A stretch of 64,000 nucleotides of DNA from Isoetes taiwanensis (lineage: Eukaryota > Streptophyta > Lycopodiopsida > Isoetales > Isoetaceae): positions 3,792,706 to 3,856,705 of the forward strand of contig JAJEKV010000085.1 of assembly GCA_021234155.1 (NCBI GenBank), written 5' to 3'. Position 1 is the stretch's first letter; each line of letters starts with the position of its first letter. A program made the position numbers and the translations under genes. The notes under the pieces were generated by a model. That model ran no database searches and had not been told where the DNA came from. It saw only the letters and a list, made by a program, of their open reading frames with translations. This document shows, piece after piece, positions 54,986 to 64,000 of this stretch.

Positions 54986-56549
54986 GTCTCCGTAACGCCG
55001 AAATTAACCCAAAAACTACAACTCAAGGTGAGGAAAATGTGACGTTTTAGTATATTATTGATATACTTCAACTTCACAAGTATATGTCAAGCATTGTGAC
55101 ATATACGCCAATATCTGACACCAAATAAGCCACCTAAATAGCTTGCATGAGAATATATAAGGAGGGATTGCACCATGGAGAGTATAAATACGTTGCCACG
55201 TATTTACTCATGCAACAATTATAGATCATTTTATTGCATATGTTCAGGCAACATGTGAATATAACCCATATTGCTATATGGCAATTCACTAAGGATACAA
55301 GTGGCCCAATCAAATTCTAATCTTAAATCGTAGAGGTAAGAAGGGCAAGAACTCAAAAAGTTATCTTTTCCTATTCTAGTAGTCATAAGTGATCAGAGGA
55401 GCATTGGGAGTCGAAAAGGATCAACATCAGAACCAGCAAGCCTTGCAGCAGCAACCAAGCATGCTTTCCAAAGTTTTTCAAGGCGAAGCAGATCCCAAGG
55501 CAATTGGTGCCAGACAAAGATCAAGTGTTTACAAGGTTTAGAGTTGTTCTGAAGTCGAACTAGCATCCAATATCTGCTTTTTAGCTTAAGAACCCTCATC
55601 CCAAGATGATCTCTCTGTTTTGCACCTCTTGGCTTGGGGAAAGGGGGTAAAGACCTAAGAGCCATGTTTAGAGATGCTTGTAATGAAAAACCTGAATAAT
55701 CTCATTTGTATTCGACTTGTACACAGGAGCCCACTTGGTTGTGGATGGTGGGGATAGATTGGTTGATAATGAAGACTTGTCTGATTGTAGTTTGTCTTTT
55801 GGCGTGCTTTGACTACTGGAGGACCTCTATGAGGTAGGCCTCATAGCTTGTCTCTGCGAAGGGGCAACGTATATATGGATTTGACCTTTCTTAGGTGATG
55901 CATTACCGTGGTGAGTTTAGTTCGAGTACTGGGTATGAGAAACCATGACTCTCTAGTCACCTACAGTTGGCATGTACTTCTAAAAAAGAGGAAGTCTCTT
56001 TTTGCCTCATCGGGGCAGGGAGATGCAGCCTTGGAGTAGTCTTTGTGATTATATCCTCGACAGGCTACGGTCAAGTTCTAGTACTTTTCAACTGATCTAC
56101 AAATTATGCATAGGAGGGACGGATGGAGTGGACTACCCACCATTAGAAGAGTATGAGTCGGGGTAGGATATCCTCATGTTATGATGTATGATGATGATGT
56201 CTTTGCAGTAATATGTAGTATGGTAATTCCATCCTTCGAGGTGGTTATATTTATTGTACGCATTGTCATTTTACACTTCCGCAGCTAGAATATCTAGCAT
56301 TATAACAGGGGGTTTTTTTTCTGTTTTTGTACTATTTTCTCTAAGGTTTTCATATGATTTGGTGGCCTTATTCATTCAGGTGTACTAAATAGTATTTCTA
56401 AAGTGCACCCTTTTGTTAGCCGTTGATTTTAGAAAAGGTGGCAAATCCTGTGGTGGAAAATTCTTTTGGGTGGGTGTGAATATCCTCCATTTTTTTAGGG
56501 TTTTTTTTTTTAAGTTGTGTGGATTAGGGCCATAATCGAGGTGAATTGC
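54986..56549. other. No gene recognised
   Basis: The minus-strand frame 55393-55665 (90 codons, MALRSLPPFPKPRGAKQRDH) has no family resemblance. The rest is non-coding as far as I can see. Confidence 0.3.
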
Positions 56550-56574
56550 TGTAATTCCCCCTGTGCACTCGCTT

Positions 56575-57235
56575 ACACTTCCCGCAATCCAATCTGTTGG
56601 GGTGACACCGGAGGCGGAGACAAAGATACACCCCAAGTCCTGGCAATTCCGGCCAAATATCCCCCATAAAGGCATTGGCTGCAGGAGATGGATTCACCTA
56701 TGGATTGAAGCTGCAAGATGGTACGTCTTACATCTGGGGAAGCAACTGGAAAGGTTATGCCAAAATTTGGGCAAATGATCCCCAGTCTTAGTACTCTGCC
56801 ATATTCGCAGGCCGTTACCATGTCTGTGGCATAGAACTGATCACAAATAAATCCTTGTGCTGGGGTATGAATGATGCCCATCAGTGTGATGTTCCTGCCA
56901 ATTATACCTTCTCCTCGCTAGCACACAGCCATGAAGTCGTCTGCTGGGGAGATAACACCTATGGCCAGTGCAACCCTGCTAGTGGAGTTCCTTTTGCTTT
57001 GATCATTGCAGCAGACTCCTACACTTGTGGTGTCAGGAAAGATCAACAAAGTATCCTATGCTGGGGTAATTATGCTGGTGATGCTAACCATTTAGTTTGT
57101 AGTGCAGGCATATGTCAAGGATCTTGCAAGCATGATGAATATTACTTAGCAGGTAAGTGCCCTAGAGAAACTGAGAAAATTTGCTTGGACTTCTCAGTTG
57201 TAATTACCAACAGGGGGAATTCTCAGTTGCAGATT
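56575..57235 (+). pseudogene. CRINKLY4-like receptor kinase ectodomain fragment
   Basis: CRINKLY4 receptors carry seven RCC1-like repeats ending in CWG and a cysteine-rich region outside the cell. Here pieces in shifted frames read CWGDTGGGDKDTPQVLAIPA, ALAAGDGFTYGLKLQDGTSY, VCGIELITNKSLCWGMNDAH, HSHEVVCWGDNTYGQCNPAS and SYTCGVRKDQQSILCWGNYA. The start of the cysteine-rich part follows (CSAGICQGSCKHDEYYLAGK C). A frameshift lies near 56668 and a stop near 56788. No transmembrane or kinase part follows; a PPR piece begins 200 bases later. Confidence 0.75.
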
Positions 57236-57419
57236 TGCTGTAAATACAGTCAGCATATGCAAAAAAAACATATTCATTTGTTTCTCTTTCTCAACGCAAT
57301 AATATACATCACACATGGTAACCTACATGTGGATGTGCTTCATCGATGCAGCATTTGCCACAGTAAGTGTTTGCCATGGGACTAAATAGAGAACTTCAAA
57401 TTTTAGTGTTGGATATTTC

Positions 57420-57661
57420 AAGAACTGCTGGATAATGGCAAAAAAGTTACTGTGTTTACTTATACTGTAATGATTACAGGGTATTGCAAGGCGAGGCAAT
57501 TTGGCAAAGCTGACCAGCTGCTTGAAGACATGGCAGCTGTTGGTTGTGTCCCTAATGTAGTGACTTACACTTCTTACTTGAGTGGCCTTTGTGCTGCAAA
57601 TCGAATTGACAAAGCTATTGAGCTGATCAAAGCAATGGCCAGGCATAGTTGTTTGCTATAG
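57420..57661 (+). pseudogene. PPR fragment (two P-type repeats)
   Basis: VFTYTVMITGYCKARQFGKA, DQLLEDMAAVGCVPNVVTYT, SYLSGLCAANRIDKAIELIK. This is the standard 35-residue PPR pattern (VxTYTxxIxGxCKxxxxxxA...M...GxxPNxVTY). It is not continued on either side. Confidence 0.85.
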
Positions 57662-57734
57662 CCATGTATGTGAACAATCAAATAGTAGGTATGCTATTTA
57701 TGGTCTGCTGCCTCAATTTAAGCTACTATATTGT

Positions 57735-58027
57735 GAGGCCTGGTGGATTGAACAATAAGGAAGGTGGCCAGTACAAAATCATTGCTGAAAAAGGTTAGTT
57801 TTCTATGATCAGTTTTGCACTTACTAGATAACTAAGATCCATTTTATTTTTTGTCAGGGGATAAAGGGACAGGATCCATAAGCCGTCGCGATGTCGCTGC
57901 TGCTGTTGTTGCCTGTGTGGATGGACTTTGTACTCCGAATGTGACATTTGAAATTTATTGTGGTATGAAGCAACCACCTTTAAATGGCCTAAAAGATATT
58001 TTGTCATTAGACCCTGACAACAATTAG
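57735..58027 (+). pseudogene. NmrA-like NAD(P)-binding protein, C-terminal exons
   Basis: YIVRPGGLNNKEGGQYKIIA EKG at about 57728-57794, a GTTAGT donor, an acceptor TTGTCAG, then DKGTGSISRRDVAAAVVACV DGL...NVTFEIYCGMKQPPLNGL to a stop at 58027. This is the C-terminal part of plant atypical short-chain reductases (SIxRxDVAxxxVxxL). The catalytic and cofactor-binding N-terminal part is absent. The exon-intron border is retained, so the piece was copied as DNA. Confidence 0.7.
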
Positions 58028-58418
58028 CATGAAATGGTGAAATCTATGGAAAAGGTGATCCTTAACATTGATAAGCTTCTACAACGACTTGCACCCTCTA
58101 CCATAGAGCCAGTGTGCCACCACAACACACACAATTGTTTATTGTTGCGTGGAAATGCTGTTCTGCATCATTATTATTTACCTTGGTTTCTTCAAAGTCC
58201 TACTACAGCAAAGATTTCTATGAGATATGTTTTTTCACATTCTATTGCTTGTTGAGCAAGAATTTATATATATGGTGTTTGAACTTGTAATAGTGCTGAA
58301 TGGATGTTTCTTCATTTCTCAATGTTAGGTGGAAGATTTTCCCATTTTCTTTCTGCTTTAGTTAGGGCCCGAGGGGCCCAAAATTTTTTTTAATATAACA
58401 ATCAACACACAACTACCA
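58028..58418. other. No gene recognised
   Basis: A short plus-strand open frame at 58034-58255 has no family resemblance. Confidence 0.3.
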
Positions 58419-58830
58419 TTAACATTATTAACATAAACCATTGCATTTGACACATTTAAATTAAAATCCCCCTTAAACCCCCTTTGGTTTGGGTGCATAT
58501 TCACACGGGGGGTTACGTAGGGCAGCGAGAGCCTCTAAAATATATTAACAATACATGTACAAAATTAACACCATTAAGTACATTCTCTCAAATCTTATAG
58601 TATTTTGCAAATCTCAATATACAGTATACAAAAACTTGTACATGCATACCCCACAAACGAGGATCGCTATGTACGGTCCAGATCAAGGAATAAAGGGCAA
58701 ATATGCCCATCCGACAGCTCTCGTTGCCCGGAGTAACCCCCGTGTGAATATGCACCCAAACCAAAAGGGGTTCAAGGGGGATTTTAATTTAAATATGTCA
58801 AATGCAATGATATTATGTTAATAATGTTAA
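58419..58830. mobile_element. Foldback/MITE-like element, 115-bp inverted repeats
   Basis: The left arm (58419-58533) and right arm (58716-58830) are imperfect reverse complements. Outer words are TTAACATTATTAACATAA, middle AAATTAAAATCCCCCTT, inner TTTGGTTTGGGTGCATATTC ACACGGGGG. The centre of about 180 bp is AT-rich and non-coding. The outermost TTA...TAA could be a Harbinger/Stowaway-type target site, but this is not decisive. Confidence 0.8.
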
Positions 58831-60003
58831 TGGAAATGACACGTCTAGTACCTTCCACATCAGATCTTGTACAACATCAAGAGTATGATGTTTGATAGAT
58901 GGTCTTGTGTTGGCAAGTCCAATGCTGACAGAGGGGAATCTGCCATTCGTATACGACTAGGGCATCGTGTTCCAGTATATGATAGTTATAGATTCCATTC
59001 CAAGGTATTTGTATGTTTGCATCAACTATATGTTTTGACCCTGATAGATTAAGAAAGAACAAGGTGAACTAGGAAACGCACTAATGACTTGTGTTGCACT
59101 AATAAAAAGAATCTTTCAAAGATCCCCTAAAGTACCCTTAAAATGTGCCCTTTTTGGGGGGTCAATTCTAAAAATAATTCCTTGCATACAACCTGCAAAA
59201 ACTGAGTCGATTGAATCAAAGAAATTCAAGCGCCAGACATGGGCTTGAGCAAGGCTATAGTTTTCAGTAACGCCCAATACCACTCTAGCAATTAATAGCA
59301 ATGTAACATTAATGCTTAAGATCAAAAATATTTGGCCAAAAGATTTGGATCCTTATGAATTAGCAGCAATTCTGAGCCAAATATGTATCATATTTCATGC
59401 ATCAGAACTTATCAAATTTATAAGATGACCAGGTCTATGCTAAAGTTGGGAAAGGGTATGCAAGTTAGAGCACGGCAGTTGAAATAGTAATGATTAAACT
59501 AAGGGGATTTATGACCCATCTTGGCTATACCACATTTAATAGTTGAGTACGTATAAGATAGTTGGAATATATATGACACAAGTTAAGGAGATGGAATGGG
59601 ATTGATGTATATGTCTACCATAGTGATTGTTTTATGAACTATAGGATTTAATTATCATGATGCTTGCTTTAGGGTAGAAGCATGAAAGGGTGATTGAATT
59701 TTTTTGTATATTGATGTAAAAATTTGAACTGGGTTAAAGTGTTTGTAATGTACATTTTGAATTTTACATGGAGTTGCCTATCATTAATAAAGGCGGTTGA
59801 CGTACAATATTCTCTATAATTATACCAAATCCTCCCGAAATCTTGTACTAGCTTCTCTATCAATAAAATCTAAATATCTTGCCTGCGAAAAAAAAAAAAA
59901 CTTTGGCATTTTTTTTGAACTTTCCTCAATCGATCAAACATGGCTCCGGATTCTACCTCAACGAAAACTTGGCCCGAATCGATTATAGCTGCTCCTAAAT
60001 CGA
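58831..60003. other. No gene recognised
   Basis: A frame near 58900-59010 (NADRGESAIRIRLGHRVPVY DSYRFHSK) has coding-like composition but no known family. The rest is AT-rich. Confidence 0.3.
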
Positions 60004-63000
60004 ATGCATTTCAAGAAACAAATGTATCTTGAAGAAATTGAAATCCCTTTCCTTCAAGCAGTAATACAAATCCCTTCAAGCAGTAACACAAATCTGGTTA
60101 ATAATCTGATTTTTTGTGCAGGATGTTGTATCCCATTTACGAGAATGGATCGATGTCTTAAAGCACCGGTTGAAGAAGAAACTATGGAAGAAGGATTGGA
60201 CTCTCATGCAAGCACTTCGAGGTCGGCATCGGGTTCAGATTTCAATCCTCCCGTTGATGAAGTTTGGAAAGCAACTTTGTTACAAGCGTGCAAAGAAAAT
60301 CGAAACGAGGGGTTTGTAGGGGTAGATACGTGACAAAGCCAATTAGAAGAAAGGTGAATGCTTCTGTAAATCTCATAATGAATGAGGTATCTAATTTGAC
60401 TCCAAAACAACAAAGTATATTATATTTGCAAGAAGATTATTGCAGGACAAAAGATTGCAATTCCTATTTGAGCCAGTCATTGGAAGGCCTCAAGAGGCTA
60501 TCGTGAAAACAGATCTGGTAAAGAATTTAAAGGATGGCCTCCAAGACGTCAAAAATGCAAATAGCAATGACAGACTTGCTGCAAAGCATTCTGTACTATC
60601 TATGGTGGTTGGAGAGGAAGGAGAATTACAGAAGACTTCACTAGCAGCTAAGTTGCTGAAAATACATCCTAGAAATATGAAACTAGCAGCGGAGAGAAGG
60701 AAAAAAATGTCACTAGGTGGAACAAATCTGTGGGCATTAGCAGGTCGAAATCCAAGAACAAATACGATAGATCAGGCTATGAAGGATATGGTTGCTCAGT
60801 TTTGGTTAGATAACTCAAAGGTTTCACCAAAAATTAGAGATGTCATGAAGAAGAGGACACAACCAATTCAATATATTGACATTACAGTGCATGATTGTAA
60901 TTTAGTCAGAATTGCATCTTGTTTTTCAGAATAAAGATGTTTTTATTTTGTAACGATGATGATGTAAAGTTTGTAGATTTCTTTATTTTTTTGGCGAGAA
61001 TAAAGATGTCTTTTATTTTGTAACACTTGATGTAAAGTTTGTAACAGATTTCTTTACTTTTGAATGTAATGTAGATGCGATGCGCCCTAGTTGTTCTACA
61101 TGGAAATGTCAAATTATTTCATGGCAACACGTACATGTATATTTGTTTACATGTATATTCGGATGTATATTTGTTTACATGTATATTCCGGATGTATTGT
61201 AGATGTAAAGCGGAACTAAGAAGAAATTAGTGTGGAGATGTATTAATTGTCAAAAATTATGTGACTTCATAGTAAATGAAATAAAATTCATGTCGAATGT
61301 ACATGTATGTGTGGGAGTTTAGGGTCTTGAATATGTAAAAGATTTGTATGTAATGTAATGTAATGTAATGAGGTGACTAATTTTATTTCAACCGTAATTT
61401 TACAGGTGAATTATTCCGCAATTTTGTGGATCAAGATCCGAGAGGTTCGGATTGGGCTTAGGCAATTTGAATACTTAAAACCTTCTTGCATTAGAAAGCT
61501 AAAGGAAAAGAAACACATGTTGTTGCGTGAAACATGAGCAATCGATCTGTACAAGCGGGCATTTAATTTGATGAGGTCAAGACTCCATGAAAATTGTTCG
61601 TTGCAATTGTGGTGTGTGCGATCCCAAGCTCATCTTTGGAATATGTCAAGCCAAGGACAAGACATTTGATAATGTTAGCACATTTTGGAGGGCTATGGTA
61701 TGTGATGTGAAAGCGAAGGCAACGAGTGGCATAAGCTACAATGTATCAAATCAGTTGTGGAAACTGTGGAAAATAATTAATTGAGTTGTGTCCAAGAGAA
61801 TACAAGGAGCAGATTGATCAAACGCTTGATTGGCAAGTCTATGGTTACGTTAATGAGCCCTCGAAGAAAGGAACTTCACGAAGACTAAAGTTAATTGACA
61901 AGAAAGGCAGCTCCAGTAATATGTTGGATAGCATGTTTGATCATATGTCGAAGTTTGTATATCATAACTTTGTGGCACATTGGCAGAGCAAACAATTCAA
62001 GGAATCCATGAAGAGTCTTCATTGATGATACCGTATTATCGGTTGTTGATTTCTGGAGAATTATACTTTGAAGCCATTCAACGAGATTCAAGCACAACAT
62101 TGGTACAATGAACAAATCAAAGATATTGGTCCACATCACGATGTTCAAGGTGCAGGGGTAAAATGAGGAAATGTGTGCACTTCTTTATTTCAGATGACAA
62201 AACACATGATACTCATTTTGTACAAAAAGCATTCAAGATGCACCTCAATTGGCTGAAAAAAAATGGTGCTGGTCATATGAAATACCACTTAGTTTGGTCC
62301 GACGGGTGTGCAGCCCAATTCAAGTCGAGAAGAGCTTTCTATCATGTAACTAGGTATCATCAAGAGCATAAGATCAGAATGCACTTTGGAATTTCTTTGG
62401 CTCGGGACATGGGAAGGGCACATATGATTTGAGAAGGAGCCATAGCCAAACTATGGCTCGAGGCGCAACAAAGAAAAAGGATGGGAAAGTGATAAAAAAT
62501 CACGTAAACCGCATGTGAGGTTCTTGAAGAGAAAAATTTCTGATGTGGAAAGGGTATTTTGGAAGGTGTCGACATTGACCGTTCCCAAAGATTTGATGTG
62601 CTCCCGGTGAAAGGGGTGCAATCTCTTCATTAAGCGTATCATCCATAGATCCAAATGATCCAACAAAATTAATGTGTAGATCTCTTTCATGTTTTTGTAA
62701 GGCATGCATCAATTTTGATTGGCCCGCTTGTGAGAATGCTGATCATTGTGGCGGTGGGGAGTTGAGAAAACTAGAGCCTACAAACAGGGACAATGTTGAA
62801 GAAGATGGGTGCGAGGCGAGGGGACTTGTGGGCAAATGGCGTGGACAATGTGGATGAGACGGTCTGAGGTTGGAGATTATTTTGCATCATTCACATCCCC
62901 AGACAATTATGAAAGGGTCCCTTATTATCTCATCCAGTGCACAGAAGTGAAACATGCCCTCGAAGAAGACACCAAGGATGACTATGGAAATGAATTTTAT

Positions 63001-63237
63001 TGTGGTAATGAAGTTATAGCTGGTAACTACTTTGAATTGATTCCTGGTTGCCATCAAAAGTACAGGCTTATTCAAGGAAAGAAAGTTCTTGTCCATCCCG
63101 AGTCAGTAATTGGGGTGAGATTTCCATTGGAGCCAGTCAAACATAAGATTAAAGGTACATCTTATGCATATGAACTGACTAACTATTGGCATGAAATGTT
63201 GCTAGGAAATTTGCCAGAGATTGTAGAATCTCTGTAA
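60004..63237 (+). pseudogene. Transposase-like gene, VVDF...WSDG...GSGHGKG family, frameshifted
   Basis: N-terminal pieces are at 60100-60930, ending MVAQFWLDNSKVSPKIRDVM KKR. After an AT-rich interruption (60935-61390) come IGLRQFEYLKPSCIRKLKEK, then VRCNCGVCDPK, then FVYHNFVAHWQSKQFKESMK. The core motifs follow: VLSVVDF with LENYTLKPFNEIQAQHWYNE (62030-62100), HFFISDDKTHDTHFVQKAF, LVWSDGCAAQFKSRRAFYHV (62295-62345) and WNFFGSGHGKGTYD in the shifted frame (62388-62430). Downstream are a cysteine cluster (CRSLSCFCKACINFDWPACE) and a C-terminal domain, VGDYFASFTSPDNYERVPYY ... GVRFPLEPVK. At least five frame breaks or stops. The family occurs in plants, algae and some animals. The acidic motifs suggest an RNase H-like nuclease, but the function is unproven. 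Confidence 0.68.
60932..61390 (+). repeat. AT-rich insertion or intron with short tandem duplications
   Basis: AGAATAAAGATGTxTTTTATTTTGTAAC...GATGTAAAGTTTGTA is present twice (60932-60982, 61000-61050). TTTACATGTATATTC is present three times around 61140-61195. TGTAA repeats lie at 61350-61370. It separates two parts of the same transposase-like protein, so it is either an intron or a later insertion. Confidence 0.5.
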
Positions 63238-63394
63238 TACGTTAACATGTTGTTGAAGTAACTTTTCTATGCACTAAGGCATGGAGATTAAAACACAAAC
63301 ATTAATATATTGTTTATATAGTTCCAAGACTGTTATACTTAGTGTAAGTTGTAAAAACAACATGTGAAAGGTCTCAAGATTCAAGATTCAAGAC

Positions 63395-63995
63395 TCAAGA
63401 TTCATCCAGAAGGTCCTGCAGTGTGAGATCAGCAATGGTCCTGTTCCCGAAAATTGTGAGAAGAGTGTCCAGGACAGCTGTTTGGAAGTTGGTGAAGTCT
63501 AACAGAAGCAAGACATGTGCTTCTCGCTTCTGTTGCCATTTATGATAGAGATTGGTAAAGTATGGTTTGAGGCTATTGAATCTCCAAACCTCAGCCCTTT
63601 TCAGCACTTTGTTGATTGCTTTTGCATGCACAACTTCCTCGCTTAAGTTGAATGAGAATACTCTCTAGTTACGCTTTAGATAATTGGGATTCCTCATCCC
63701 CTTGTCATTTGCTACTCCCATAGCTCGATCCATTGCTTCCAACATTGTTAAGTCTCCTCTCAGCATCCGTGTAGAACATCATAAGCAATTGTTAGATTAG
63801 GAACAAAAGCATGTTTAAGAATAGGAGTACCTCTCCGAACTTCGTGGATTGCCTCTCCGCTTTGATTTTGTTCAATTGGTTTCCCTGTTCGGCATTGATC
63901 TCCTCAAGAATCGGGTGCGCCAGGTGAGTTTGCATTTGAATTGGGGATATGGATTGTGATCTAGTCGTTCGATCTCCTCCCGCCATCGGAATCAA
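63395..63995 (-). pseudogene. Unidentified two-part coding sequence at the right edge
   Basis: The minus-strand frame from 63995 reads MIPMAGGDRTTRSQSISPIQ ... KAERQSTKFGE and meets a GAG/GTACTCC donor at 63831. A second part, from about 63765, reads LTMLEAMDRAMGVANDKGMR and NPNYLKRN. After an in-frame stop it continues LSEEVVHAKAINKVLKRAEV, then YHKWQQKREAHVLLLLDFTN, ending at 63395. The composition is coding-like. I do not recognise a family. It may extend beyond the window. Confidence 0.3.
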
Positions 63996-64000
63996 CCAGT

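Overview
The window looks like repeat-rich nuclear DNA of a land plant. Genes carry introns with ordinary GT-AG borders, and I saw no operon structure, no organellar gene block and no tRNA. The protein families are plant families: PDR-type ABCG, oxysterol-binding-related protein, PPR with E motif, USP-kinase, HKT/Trk, importin-5 and an NmrA-like reductase. The PPR style and two transposase-like families in the window suggest a fern or another non-seed plant. That assignment is inference and is not decided by the sequence.

Only a few loci look like intact host genes. The best is a seven-exon minus-strand USP-domain/protein-kinase gene at 21043-23832, whose splice phases all agree (719 residues). 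A three-exon minus-strand gene for a 114-residue protein of unknown function lies at 54101-54592. A multi-exon minus-strand gene at 40340-42594 joins a coiled coil, a RING-like finger, a basic/acidic tail and an FCP1/NIF-type HAD domain, but has one frame break. The 3' exons of a small membrane protein gene lie at 619-1054.

Most of the rest is mobile or decayed DNA. Region by region: 2115-15541 is bounded by two outward-facing Helitron 3' ends and holds broken copies of ORP, PDR-ABCG and PPR genes plus a LINE. 15640-17501 is a CACTA remnant with subterminal repeats. A third, diverged Helitron end lies at 19188, followed by a 25S rRNA fragment and a MULE with 130-150 bp inverted ends. 24030-24700 is a duplicated non-coding block. 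25700-28013 is a PIF/Harbinger transposon with convergent transposase and Myb/SANT genes. 28398-30918 is a young LTR retrotransposon carrying a captured, intronless importin-5 segment in a 691-codon open frame. 31690-32910 is a LINE tail and 33555-33896 an HKT/Trk fragment. 35219-38192 is a 3 kb array of a 19-bp satellite. 42770-43904 is LINE endonuclease. 44373-47587 is a decayed transposase-like gene with DNC...GHTH motifs. 49240-53170 is a Ty1/copia element cut off at its reverse transcriptase YVDD motif, abutting an 800-bp purine-only tract. 56550-58030 is a row of three unrelated gene fragments (CRINKLY4-like, PPR, NmrA-like) beside a 412-bp foldback element. 60004-63237 is a second transposase-like gene with VVDF...WSDG...GSGHGKG motifs.

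The two points most worth following up are the importin-carrying retrotransposon and the two uncharacterised transposase-like families, which share the same order of motifs.
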